Below are positions 25,699-33,980 of a stretch of 64,000 bases of DNA, piece by piece. Both the position numbers and the translations under genes were made by a program. The stretch comes from an uncultured Sutterella sp. (GTDB lineage: Bacteria > Pseudomonadota > Gammaproteobacteria > Burkholderiales > Burkholderiaceae_F): the NCBI GenBank assembly GCA_949282745.1, contig CASDQM010000045.1:1-64000 (forward strand), written 5' to 3'. Each line of letters begins with the position of its first letter. The first letter of the stretch is position 1. Below the pieces are notes generated by a model, which was given only the letters and a program-made list of their open reading frames with translations, made no database searches and was not told where the DNA came from.

Positions 25699-27111
25699 TC
25701 ATTTTGCATCGATCGTCTTGAGCGCTCCGCGCGCGGCGATGCGACCCGTGACGATCCCGAGCGAGACGCCCTGACCGTACTGGTCGGCGGTTTCGCCCGC
25801 GACGAAGAGTCCCGGAATCACCGATCCGTCCGTCTTGAGGGCCGCGCCGTCGGCATTGCGCTCGACGCCGCCGTAAGTCGTTTGGCTCGCGGGCGAAATC
25901 TTCTGTCCGTAGTAGGGAGCCTTGTCGATTCTCGAGAACATCGACTGCGTGCGACCGAAGTCCTCGTCCTTCTTCTTGTCGAAGAACCCGTGCCAGCGCT
26001 CGACCGTGGCCCGGAGGTTCGTCTTGTCGACGCCGAGCTTTTGGGCGAGTTCGTCGAGCGTGTCGGCCTTCACGAAATATCCCTGACTTTCGTACTTCTT
26101 CATGAGCGCGGCGTTCTCGACGCTCGTACGGTCGAAGATGAGGAAGGCGACGCCGCCTTCCTGCTTCTTGATGTCGGCGCCGATCACGGCGGTGTTCCCG
26201 AGTTCGTTGGTGAAGCGCTTTCCGGTTTTGCCGACGAGAATCGCCCCGTTGTAGCGGACGTTCGTGAGCGACACCGCGCCGTGTCCCGTGTCGTAGGCGA
26301 CGGTCTGGGGGCCGGTGAGCGCCATGTTGTCGAGCTTCGCGCCGAGTTTCTCGGCCATGAGAATGCCGTCCCCTTCGGCGCCGACGCTCGCGGTCGAGGG
26401 ATACCCCGCCCACTGGGGCGAGAAGCGCTTGACGAGTTCGGGGTTCGAAGCGAACCCGCCCGTCGCGAGAATCACGGCATTGGCGGGAATCGTTTGCATG
26501 TCCTTCGTCTTGATCGTCGCCTTCACACCCGTCACACGGCCCTCAGCGTCGGTGACGAGTTCCTGAACGTCGGCGTTCGTCACGACGGAAATGCCGAGCG
26601 CGTCGACGCGTTTTTTAAGGACCGGAACGATCATCGCGCCGTAGGCGCTTCCGTCGGCGGGCGTCATTTGAGACCCGTTGATGACGCGGGACATGTCGGC
26701 GCCCATGGCGACGAGCCAGTCGGCGGTCGGACCCGAGAGTTCGGCGAGCTGCCTGATGTTGGCGCGGTCGTGATCGTCCGCCTTCGGGAAGCCCTTGAGA
26801 AGCTTCGCCTCGTAGTCCTTCGCCGAATAGTTCGGCTGCAGTTTCGAGCCGCCCGCGTTGTAGGCGGTGGAGGCAAGAAGCGTCGTGCCGCCCACAAACG
26901 GCAGTTTCTCGAGAATCACGACCTTCGCCTTGCCGTTCGAAGCTTCGTGCGCTTCAATGGCGGCGGCCATCCCGGCGCCGCCCGCGCCGATGACGAGAAC
27001 GTCGGCCGAGAGCGTCTCGGCGCCTGCGCCCGACGCGCAAAGAAGGCCCGCCGCGGCGAGGAGCACCGTGAGCGGACGAAGACCGGTCTTGTGAGCGGGA
27101 AGGTTTCGCAT
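25699..27111 (-). CDS. Sec-exported flavocytochrome c-like FAD reductase
   Basis: This is a 470-residue periplasmic flavoprotein of the fumarate reductase family. A Sec-type signal peptide (LTVLLAAAGLLCASGAGA) precedes the FAD motif VLVIGAGGAGMAAAIEAHEA. The capping and active-site region contains GTTLLASTAYNAGGSKLQPN and the C-terminal FAD segment is VAGETADQYGQGVSLGIVTG. It lacks heme motifs and the FMN-binding domain. The acceptor is unknown. It is a paralogue of the proteins at 19649 and 31766, and its 3' end is duplicated as a fossil at 21187. It is transcribed away from the LysE-type gene. Confidence 0.86.
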   Translation of the reverse strand: MRNLPAHKTGLRPLTVLLAAAGLLCASGAGAETLSADVLVIGAGGAGMAAAIEAHEASNGKAKVVILEKLPFVGGTTLLASTAYNAGGSKLQPNYSAKDYEAKLLKGFPKADDHDRANIRQLAELSGPTADWLVAMGADMSRVINGSQMTPADGSAYGAMIVPVLKKRVDALGISVVTNADVQELVTDAEGRVTGVKATIKTKDMQTIPANAVILATGGFASNPELVKRFSPQWAGYPSTASVGAEGDGILMAEKLGAKLDNMALTGPQTVAYDTGHGAVSLTNVRYNGAILVGKTGKRFTNELGNTAVIGADIKKQEGGVAFLIFDRTSVENAALMKKYESQGYFVKADTLDELAQKLGVDKTNLRATVERWHGFFDKKKDEDFGRTQSMFSRIDKAPYYGQKISPASQTTYGGVERNADGAALKTDGSVIPGLFVAGETADQYGQGVSLGIVTGRIAARGALKTIDAK

Positions 27112-27353
27112 GAGATTCTCCTTTTCGGGTTCGAGACGCTCCGGACTCGGAAGAGAGGGCCGTTCCGAGTGCCAGACCGTCGAACGCTTGTTCTTCGATT
27201 TCTCGATTATCGGGCGTCTCGGAAGAAGTCGACAAGGCTCAGAATTCCCGAGTGCGCACGCCCGTCGGATTCGTTTTCCTAAGCAGTTCGCCCGAGGGAG
27301 GGAACGAACAAAGCCGATAGAATGGAACGGTCGTTCACCTCAAGGATTCCCTC

Positions 27354-27974
27354 ATGTCCCCCTCCGAATGGCTCGCTTTTGCCGGGATGAGCTTCGTGCT
27401 CGCCGTGGCGCCCGGTCCCGACAATCTGTTCGTTCTCACGCAGAGCGCCGTATTGGGCGCCCGGGCGGGGCTTTATGTCGTGCTCGGTCTCTGCGGGGGA
27501 CTCCTCGTGCAAACGATTGCTGCGGCCCTGGGGCTTGCGATCGTCATTCAGGAATTTCCCGCCGTCTTCTGGGCGATCAAGATCGCGGGCGCGGCTTACC
27601 TCTGCTACCTCGCCTACATGGCCTGGACCCACGCGGAAGACGTGCCGGGCGAGGGCGGTGCGCTCGACCTCAAGCCCTGGCAGCTCGTTCGCCGCGGGGT
27701 CATCATGAACATCACGAATCCGAAGGTCCAGATCTTCTTCCTCGCCTTTTTCCCGCAGTTCGTGAAACCCGGCACCGAAGGCATGGCCCTCGCGCTGCAG
27801 ATGATCGGGCAGGGCGCCATCTTCCTATTGGCGACCGTCGTGGTGTTTTCCGCCTGCGCGCTCGGCGCAGGGATTCTGGCGTCGGCCCTTCGCAATCCCA
27901 AGTGGGCGGGACTCCTGAATCGCGCGAGCGCCGTGCTCTTTCTCGGTCTCGCCGTTTCGGCTCTCTTTGCGTAA
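27354..27974 (+). CDS. LysE/RhtB-family amino acid exporter
   Basis: The 206-residue inner membrane protein has the six-helix pattern of this exporter family. The signature APGPDNLFVLTQSAVLGARA (residues 20-39) and the conserved RRGVIMNITNPKVQIFFLAF segment in the middle are diagnostic. Such proteins export amino acids such as threonine, homoserine or lysine. It stands alone, divergent from the exported flavoprotein gene, with 242 bases of shared promoter region between them. Confidence 0.9.
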   Translation: MSPSEWLAFAGMSFVLAVAPGPDNLFVLTQSAVLGARAGLYVVLGLCGGLLVQTIAAALGLAIVIQEFPAVFWAIKIAGAAYLCYLAYMAWTHAEDVPGEGGALDLKPWQLVRRGVIMNITNPKVQIFFLAFFPQFVKPGTEGMALALQMIGQGAIFLLATVVVFSACALGAGILASALRNPKWAGLLNRASAVLFLGLAVSALFA

Positions 27975-28516
27975 CGGGGAGCGCTCCGAATCCTACACCG
28001 TCGCCGGACGCGGCAAAGCCCAGAAATGACCTCGTTTCGCCTTTGCATAGAACCTCGGAAACAGAGAGTGGAGGGTGGATTCGTTGAGCCTCAGACATTC
28101 ATAAAAGAGAAGAAGAATTCCGAAAATGTTTTTGCGGAATTTGTATTTGGTTTTTATTCTCATTGCCGAGATTTCCTGAGTGCCAGAACCGTTCCCAAAG
28201 AGAAAGGAGGGTGTTTTGTAGAAATCGCATTCCGATTTTTGCAAAAGAGAAAAGGCACGGCAGGGAAATCCGCTCTGCCCTCCGCTCCTTCCGTGCTCTA
28301 CAATCGAGATAAATTAGCAATTACCCTGAATGGGTAAGGGCCGCGACGCAGCCGCGGCCGTTCACAAGACGCTTGTCAGAGCACCCATCAATCGGACACC
28401 CGCATTGGGCGCGCCCCTCGCGCCCGTTTTCGTTGTTCGTTCCGCTTTCATCCGCTGCGCAAGGCGGTCGGTTGTTCCGTTTCGGGCGTCGGTCTTTTGG
28501 AAGGAGACTCTTTTTT
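27975..28516. other. Non-coding stretch upstream of the second DmsAB-like operon
   Basis: No convincing gene is seen. The part 28080-28320 is markedly richer in A/T than its neighbours and probably holds the promoter of the following operon. At 28321-28337 TTACCC-N5-GGGTAA is an inverted repeat that could bind a regulator. A GAAAGGAGGG box at 28201-28210 is followed by a short open frame with no recognisable product. Confidence 0.5.
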
Positions 28517-30961
28517 ATGATTACTCGTCGAAGCTTTCTGCGAAGCTCGGCTCTTCTCGGCTCCGCCGCCGGCTTTACGGCGTCGCCTATGAGCCGCGCA
28601 GTCGCGGCCGCTGCCGCCGACATTGAATCCGTCACGTGGTCGGCCTGCTCGATCAACTGCGGCAGCCGCTGCCTGCTTCGCTGCGTCTCGAAGAACGGAC
28701 GCGTCATCCGCATCGAAACCGACAACACGGGCGACGCCCAGGCGGGCGTGGCCGACGGGAAGTTCCCGCAGGTCCGCGCCTGCCACCGCGGCCGCTCGAT
28801 CCGTCAGCGCCTCTATTCGCCCGAACGTTTGAAGTTCCCGATGAAGCGCACGGGCAAGCGAGGCGAAGGCAAATTCGAGCGCATCTCTTGGGACCAGGCC
28901 TTGGACGAAATCAGCGCGCGCCTCAAGGACACCATCAAGAAGCACACGAACGAGTCGATTCTGCTGATGCACGGCTCGGGCAACTACAGCCTCTTCAACA
29001 ACCGCAACTGCACCTTCCGGTTCTTCAATCTGATCGGCGGGAACGTCGGTTGGTACTCCGACTATTCGGCCGCCTGCATCCAGAACATCTGGCCCTTCAT
29101 GTTCGGCGGCTTCAACTACGGGGCCGTTCGCTCGAGCAATCCGGGCGTCGGCTCCTACATGAGTCAGATCAAGAACGCCAAGCTCTACGTCACGTTCGGG
29201 AACAACCCGGCCGTCACGCGCGCTTCGGGCGGCGGTCAGACTTGGGAACTCGCCGAAGCACTGCGGCTCGGCAAGACCCGCATGGTCGTGATCGACCCGA
29301 TCCGCACCGACTCGCTCGCCGGCCGCGACGCCGAATGGGTGCCGATCCGTCCGGGCACCGACGCGGCGCTCGCCGCGGGCATGGCCTACGTCATGATCAA
29401 GGAAAACCTCGTCGATCAGGCCTTCCTTGACAAGTACTGCGTGGGCTACGACGAAAAGACCCTCCCGAAGTCCGCCCCGAAGGGAAGCGACTACAAGTCC
29501 TACATTCTCGGCAACGGCGCCGACAAGACGCCGAAGACGCCCGAATGGGCGTCCCGCATCTCGAACGTTCCCGTCGAAACGATCGAACGCCTCGCGCGTG
29601 AAATCGCCACGACGAAGCCCTGCTTCATCTCCCAGGGCTGGGGACCGCAGCGCCGCATGAACGGCGAAACGCAGTCGACCTCGATCGCCATGCTCGCGCT
29701 CCTCACCGGTCAGGTAGGCCTTCCCGGCACGAACACGGGCGCCCGCGAAGGCGACTCCTACGGCATCGACACGGGCTTCCCCGTCGGCAAGAACCCCGTC
29801 AAGGTGTCCTTCCCCGTCTTCCTCTGGCCCAAGGCCATTACCGACGCGAAGTCGATGACGGCGAAGAATTCGGCCGTGCGCGGTGCGGATCACCTCTCGC
29901 ACAACATCAAGTTCATCTGGAACACGCAGGGGAACACCCTCATCAACCAGCACGGCGGGATCAATGCGCTTCGCAAGATTCTCGAAGACGAATCGCTCGT
30001 CGAAACGATCGTGGTGGTCGACAACCAGATGACGCCGAGCGCGAAGTTCGCCGACTATCTGCTCCCCGACACGATGAACCAGGAAATCGACGACCTCGAG
30101 GCCGACGCCTACGCCGTGGGCGACTACAACTACCTCGTCGCCTGCCCGCAGGCCGCCAAGATCGAATGGGATCAGCGTCCGAACTGGGAAATCATGCGCG
30201 AGATGGCCAAGCGCTTCGGCGTCGAAGACGCCTACACCGAAGGCCGCACGTACAAGGAATGGCTCCGTTGGGGCTATGAGGAAACCTTGAAGAAGGCGCA
30301 GAAGCTCGCCGACGCCAAGAAGTTCCCGAACTTCGACGAATTCTGGAAGCAGGGCGTCGTCAAGTACCGCATGGGCGACGACTCGGGGATCGTGCTCAAG
30401 GACTTCCGCGAGGATCCGGTGAAGCATCCGCTCCCGACCCCCTCGGGCAAGATCGAAATCTATTCCGAACGCCTCGCCGAAATCGCGCGCACCTGGGAAC
30501 TCCCGAAGGAAAAGGGCCAGGAAATCCACCCGATTCCGCAGTTCATCGCCACGAAGGAAATGCGCGGTCAGGGCGACCCGACGGAAGAAAAGTATCCGCT
30601 CGAAGTCTACGGCTACCACGGCGCGGGCCGCACCCACTCGACGTATCACAACGTCCCGTGGCTGCGCGCGGCGCATCCCGATCAGCTCATGATCAATCCG
30701 GTCGACGCCGAGCCCCGCGGCATCCGGACGGGCGACCGCGTGCGCGTCTTCAACGACCGCGGAGAAATCGAAATTCCCGCGTTCGTGACGAACCGCATCA
30801 TCCCGCACCTGGTGGCGCTCCCGCAGGGCGCCTGGTATTCGCCCGACGAAAAGGGCGTCGACAAGGGGGCGTGCATCAATACGCTCACGATGCTTGACGC
30901 CACGCCGCTTGCGAAGGGCAATCCCTCGCACACCAATCTCGTCGAAGTTCAGAAGCTCTAA
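28517..30961 (+). CDS. Second Tat-exported molybdopterin oxidoreductase, DmsA-like
   Basis: The 814-residue enzyme is a paralogue of the protein at 22457. It has a Tat signal (TRRSFLRSSALLGSAAG), [4Fe-4S] ligands Cys44, Cys48, Cys52 and Cys89 (SACSINCGSRCLL, VRACHRGRS), and the same overall layout to the C-terminal HNVPWLRAAHPDQLMINPVD. In the presumed molybdenum-ligand region it reads YSDYSAACIQNIWPFMFGG, different from YSSAQI in the first enzyme, so substrates probably differ. The start is fixed by AAGGAG ahead of ATG 28517. Its ferredoxin partner follows after 15 bases. Confidence 0.91.
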   Translation: MITRRSFLRSSALLGSAAGFTASPMSRAVAAAAADIESVTWSACSINCGSRCLLRCVSKNGRVIRIETDNTGDAQAGVADGKFPQVRACHRGRSIRQRLYSPERLKFPMKRTGKRGEGKFERISWDQALDEISARLKDTIKKHTNESILLMHGSGNYSLFNNRNCTFRFFNLIGGNVGWYSDYSAACIQNIWPFMFGGFNYGAVRSSNPGVGSYMSQIKNAKLYVTFGNNPAVTRASGGGQTWELAEALRLGKTRMVVIDPIRTDSLAGRDAEWVPIRPGTDAALAAGMAYVMIKENLVDQAFLDKYCVGYDEKTLPKSAPKGSDYKSYILGNGADKTPKTPEWASRISNVPVETIERLAREIATTKPCFISQGWGPQRRMNGETQSTSIAMLALLTGQVGLPGTNTGAREGDSYGIDTGFPVGKNPVKVSFPVFLWPKAITDAKSMTAKNSAVRGADHLSHNIKFIWNTQGNTLINQHGGINALRKILEDESLVETIVVVDNQMTPSAKFADYLLPDTMNQEIDDLEADAYAVGDYNYLVACPQAAKIEWDQRPNWEIMREMAKRFGVEDAYTEGRTYKEWLRWGYEETLKKAQKLADAKKFPNFDEFWKQGVVKYRMGDDSGIVLKDFREDPVKHPLPTPSGKIEIYSERLAEIARTWELPKEKGQEIHPIPQFIATKEMRGQGDPTEEKYPLEVYGYHGAGRTHSTYHNVPWLRAAHPDQLMINPVDAEPRGIRTGDRVRVFNDRGEIEIPAFVTNRIIPHLVALPQGAWYSPDEKGVDKGACINTLTMLDATPLAKGNPSHTNLVEVQKL

Positions 30962-30976
30962 GCAGGGGAGGATGAA

Positions 30977-31567
30977 ATGAAGCAATACGGTTTTTATTTC
31001 GACGCCGCCCGCTGCACGGGCTGCAAGGCTTGTCAGATTGCCTGCGCCGACAAGAACGGCCTCGAGGACGGACGCGTTTTCCGCAACGTCCTTCCGTACG
31101 AATCGGGTTCCTGGCGTGAAGACCGCGCCACGGGCGCCTGGCATCAGGACGTCTTTCACGGCTACGTGTCGGTGTCGTGCAACCACTGCGACGACCCGGC
31201 CTGCGTGAAGGTCTGCCCCACCAAGGCGCACGCCAAGCACCCCGAACTCGGGGGCCTCGTTCTGATCGACCCGAAGAAGTGCATCGGCTGCGGCATGTGC
31301 ATGGCCGCATGCCCGTACCACGCTCCGGTTCTGAACAAGAAGGCGGGCAAGATGACGAAGTGCGACGCCTGCGTCGACCGCATTTCGAAGGGCGGACTTC
31401 CCGTCTGCGTCGAAGCCTGCACGCAGCGTGCACTTGATTTCGGCTACGTGGACGAACTTCGCGCGAAGTACGGCGAAGGCGCGCACATCGTGCCGCTGCC
31501 GTCGCCCAAGAAGACGAAGCCCAACCTCGTCGTTCATCCCGCCGCCACGGCGAAGATCGTGGAATAA
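30977..31567 (+). CDS. Second DmsB-like four-cluster ferredoxin subunit
   Basis: This 196-residue protein is a close paralogue of the one at 24878. It has four [4Fe-4S] motifs: CTGCKACQIAC, CNHCDDPACVKVC, CIGCGMCMAAC and CDACVDRISKGGLPVCVEAC. It lacks a signal peptide and should be co-exported with the DmsA-like partner. As in the first pair, no membrane anchor gene follows and the operon ends at a strong terminator. Confidence 0.93.
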   Translation: MKQYGFYFDAARCTGCKACQIACADKNGLEDGRVFRNVLPYESGSWREDRATGAWHQDVFHGYVSVSCNHCDDPACVKVCPTKAHAKHPELGGLVLIDPKKCIGCGMCMAACPYHAPVLNKKAGKMTKCDACVDRISKGGLPVCVEACTQRALDFGYVDELRAKYGEGAHIVPLPSPKKTKPNLVVHPAATAKIVE

Positions 31568-31600
31568 CCGCACGATCCACGGCTTAGCCGCATAACCCAA

Positions 31601-31644
31601 AAGCCGCCCCGTTCGGGTTCATCCGTTCGGGGCGGTGGCTTTTT
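31601..31644 (+). terminator. Rho-independent terminator of the second DmsAB-like operon
   Basis: AAGCCGCCCCG and CGGGGCGGTGGCTT form a long stem, followed by TTTTT. Confidence 0.9.
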
Positions 31645-31717
31645 GTCGGCGCCCGCTCGGGCCTGAGGTTTTTCTGAATGGTTGTTCATGTAATTTTTCC
31701 TTAGCCTCAAAACATAG

Positions 31718-31733
31718 CGATCGAAAACGATCG
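31718..31733. promoter_or_regulatory. Inverted repeat upstream of the FMN-domain flavoprotein gene
   Basis: CGATCG-AAAA-CGATCG is a perfect six-base inverted repeat 33 bases before the gene's ATG. Position suits an operator. The binding protein is unknown. Confidence 0.45.
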
Positions 31734-31765
31734 GAGCCGACTCACACGACCAAAGGAGAAGCCTC

Positions 31766-33673
31766 ATGAAAAACATTCGCCTCACGACCCTTGCGGTGCT
31801 CACGGCCGCTGCGATCGCGGGCAGCGCCTATGCGGCCGACGGAACCTTCCGCGGCACGGCCATGGGTCACAACGACGAAGTGATCGTCGACGTGACGATC
31901 GATAAGGAGCGCATCACGGACATCAAGATCGTCCAGACTTTCGAAACCCCGGCGGTCGCGGAAAAGCCCTTGGCCTGGATTCCCGAAACAGTCGTGAAGA
32001 ACCAGTCCCTCAAGGTCGACCGCGTGAGCGGCGCGACCTTCTCGAGCCTCGCCATCCTCGGCGCCGTTCGCGACGCCGTGAAGAAGGCGGGCCTCGATCC
32101 GGCGAAGTTCATGAAGGGCGACACCATCCGCTACGTCGTCAAGGTTCCGACCGAACCCAAGGCCGACGTCGTGATCGTGGGCGGCGGCGGCGCCGGCATG
32201 TCCGCGGCCGTTGCGGCGGCCCGTGCGGGCGGCAAGGTCGTGGTGCTCGAGAAGATGAGCTTCCTGGGCGGCAACACCGTGCTCGCGGGCGGCGCTCTGA
32301 ACGCGGCCGACCCGAAGCTGCAGGGCAAGCAAAAGATGTCCGAAGGCCAGCGCAAGATGGTTGAAGACCTTCTTGCCGAAAAGCCGAGGAACGAACTCCA
32401 CGCCAAACTCATTGAACAGGCGAAGAAGGAATGGAAGGATTGGCTTGCGAAGTCTCCCGACGTGCTTTTCGATACGCCGACCCTGCATGCGCTTCAGACC
32501 TGGAAGGCGGGCGACTACGCGGCGAAACTTGAACTCGTCGCGGAACTCGCGCGCATCGCTCCGGGGCAGGTCGACCGTCTCGAAAAGATGGGCCTCGAAT
32601 GGAATCCGTACACGACGCAGTATGTGGGCGCCATCTGGCCGCGCTCGCACGACGCCAAGAACTTCAAGTCCGGCATCGGCTACATCAACACCTTCCGCGC
32701 GACGATCGAAAAGGAAAAGCTCCCCGTTGAAATCCTCTATCAGACGAAGGCTGAAAAGCTCATCGTCAAGGACGGCCGCGTCGTGGGCGTCGAAGCCGCG
32801 GGCCCGAACGGCGAAAAGGTGACGGCTTCGGCCCCCAAGGGCGTGATTCTCACGACGGGCGGCTTCGGGGCGAATCCCGAAATGCGCATGAAATACGACA
32901 CCCAGTGGGGCGGCAAGCTCGGTCCCGACGTCAAGACCACGAACAGCCCCGCCATCACGGGCGACGGCATGCGCATGGCCGAAGCGGTCGGCGCGAACCT
33001 GATCGACATGGGCTTCATCCAGCTTCTGCCCACGACCGACCCGGCGAACGGCAGCATCACGACGGCCGTCGCCGAAGGCACGTCCATGTACGTGAACAAG
33101 GAAGGGAAGCGCTTCGTGAACGAACTCGAACGCCGCGACGTTCTCTCGCGCGCCGCACTCGCTCAGCCCGACGGCGTCTTCTACCGCATCACCACGGTGA
33201 AGATCTCCAAGGTCGACGAAAACGGCATCACGGCGCAGGGCCAGAGGATCAAGAGCCTCCTGAAGGCCAAGAAGGTTTACGAAGCCCCGACCATCGAAGA
33301 GCTTGCGAAGACGGTCGGCATGGACCCCAAGGTCCTGGGCGAAACCGTGGCGAAGTGGAACGACTTCTGCCGCAAGCAAACGGTCGACCCCGACTTCGGT
33401 CGCGCCTCCTGCACGCCGAACGTGACGCTCTACGAAGGACCGTACTACGCCGAAATGCGCGCCCCCGCCGTGCACCACACAATGGGCGGCGTGGAAGTCG
33501 ACGCACAGACCCGAGTCCTCGACAAGAACGGCAAGGTGATCCCCGGTCTCTATGCCGCGGGTGAAGTGACGGGCGGCCTGCACGGTACGAACCGAGTGGG
33601 CGGCAACGCCATTCCCGATGCGCTCGGCAACGGCCAGAAGGCTGGCGAAATCGTGATGGGCGTCGCCCGTTAA
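31766..33673 (+). CDS. Exported flavoprotein reductase with N-terminal FMN-binding domain (urocanate/fumarate reductase type)
   Basis: The 635-residue periplasmic enzyme has a Sec signal peptide (LAVLTAAAIAGSAYA), an FMN-binding domain (residues about 26-110) with the flavinylation motif DRVSGATFSS in which Thr91 would carry covalent FMN through ApbE, and a fumarate-reductase-type FAD domain starting with VVIVGGGGAGMSAAVAAARA. The C-terminal GEVTGGLHGTNRVGGNAIPD is standard. This layout is that of UrdA-like urocanate reductase and related acrylate-type reductases. It carries no heme, so an outside donor is needed; no apbE is in the window. It has its own terminator. Confidence 0.9.
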   Translation: MKNIRLTTLAVLTAAAIAGSAYAADGTFRGTAMGHNDEVIVDVTIDKERITDIKIVQTFETPAVAEKPLAWIPETVVKNQSLKVDRVSGATFSSLAILGAVRDAVKKAGLDPAKFMKGDTIRYVVKVPTEPKADVVIVGGGGAGMSAAVAAARAGGKVVVLEKMSFLGGNTVLAGGALNAADPKLQGKQKMSEGQRKMVEDLLAEKPRNELHAKLIEQAKKEWKDWLAKSPDVLFDTPTLHALQTWKAGDYAAKLELVAELARIAPGQVDRLEKMGLEWNPYTTQYVGAIWPRSHDAKNFKSGIGYINTFRATIEKEKLPVEILYQTKAEKLIVKDGRVVGVEAAGPNGEKVTASAPKGVILTTGGFGANPEMRMKYDTQWGGKLGPDVKTTNSPAITGDGMRMAEAVGANLIDMGFIQLLPTTDPANGSITTAVAEGTSMYVNKEGKRFVNELERRDVLSRAALAQPDGVFYRITTVKISKVDENGITAQGQRIKSLLKAKKVYEAPTIEELAKTVGMDPKVLGETVAKWNDFCRKQTVDPDFGRASCTPNVTLYEGPYYAEMRAPAVHHTMGGVEVDAQTRVLDKNGKVIPGLYAAGEVTGGLHGTNRVGGNAIPDALGNGQKAGEIVMGVAR

Positions 33674-33694
33674 ACGGGTTTCCCTGAAACGCAA

Positions 33695-33731
33695 ATCGGG
33701 ACGGAGAGGTTCTCCGTCCCGATGTTGTTTT
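33695..33731 (+). terminator. Rho-independent terminator
   Basis: ATCGGGACGGAGA and TCTCCGTCCCGAT form a perfect 13-base stem with a three-base loop, followed by GTTGTTTTT. It ends the FMN-flavoprotein transcript and separates it from the opposing feo genes. Confidence 0.92.
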
Positions 33732-33751
33732 TAAGGGGTGTCGGAAGGAAT

Positions 33752-33964
33752 TCAGCGCCTCGGCGCTCCCTTTTGCGGACAGTCGGCAGGTAAATTCTCG
33801 CCCTTTCGCACGAAGCGGATCGGAGCGGGGCCCTTCGTCTTTCGGGCGGTGCAGGATTCGTTCGCGCACCCGCCGCAGCCGCCCGAGCCCCCGAGGATGC
33901 GGTGGCAGGCCCAGAGGACGCCCGCCGCAATCAGGAGCAATACGATCCAACTTGCCGCATTCAC
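33752..33964 (-). CDS. FeoB-associated Cys-rich membrane protein
   Basis: This 70-residue protein has one N-terminal membrane helix (ASWIVLLLIAAGVLWACHRI) followed by a Cys/Gly-rich turn (GGSGGCGGCANESC). This is the layout of the small FeoB-associated proteins (FeoC substitutes) found next to feoB in many bacteria. It follows feoAB by 16 bases on the same strand. Its exact role in iron uptake is not known. Confidence 0.85.
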   Translation of the reverse strand: MNAASWIVLLLIAAGVLWACHRILGGSGGCGGCANESCTARKTKGPAPIRFVRKGENLPADCPQKGAPRR

Positions 33965-33980
33965 GTGAAGAGTCTCCGCA

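Noticed and set aside
28448..31600. 1050-codon minus-strand frame opposite the second dms operon
   Set aside because: Same reason as the frame opposite the first dms operon; the plus-strand genes have Tat signals, clusters and ribosome sites.
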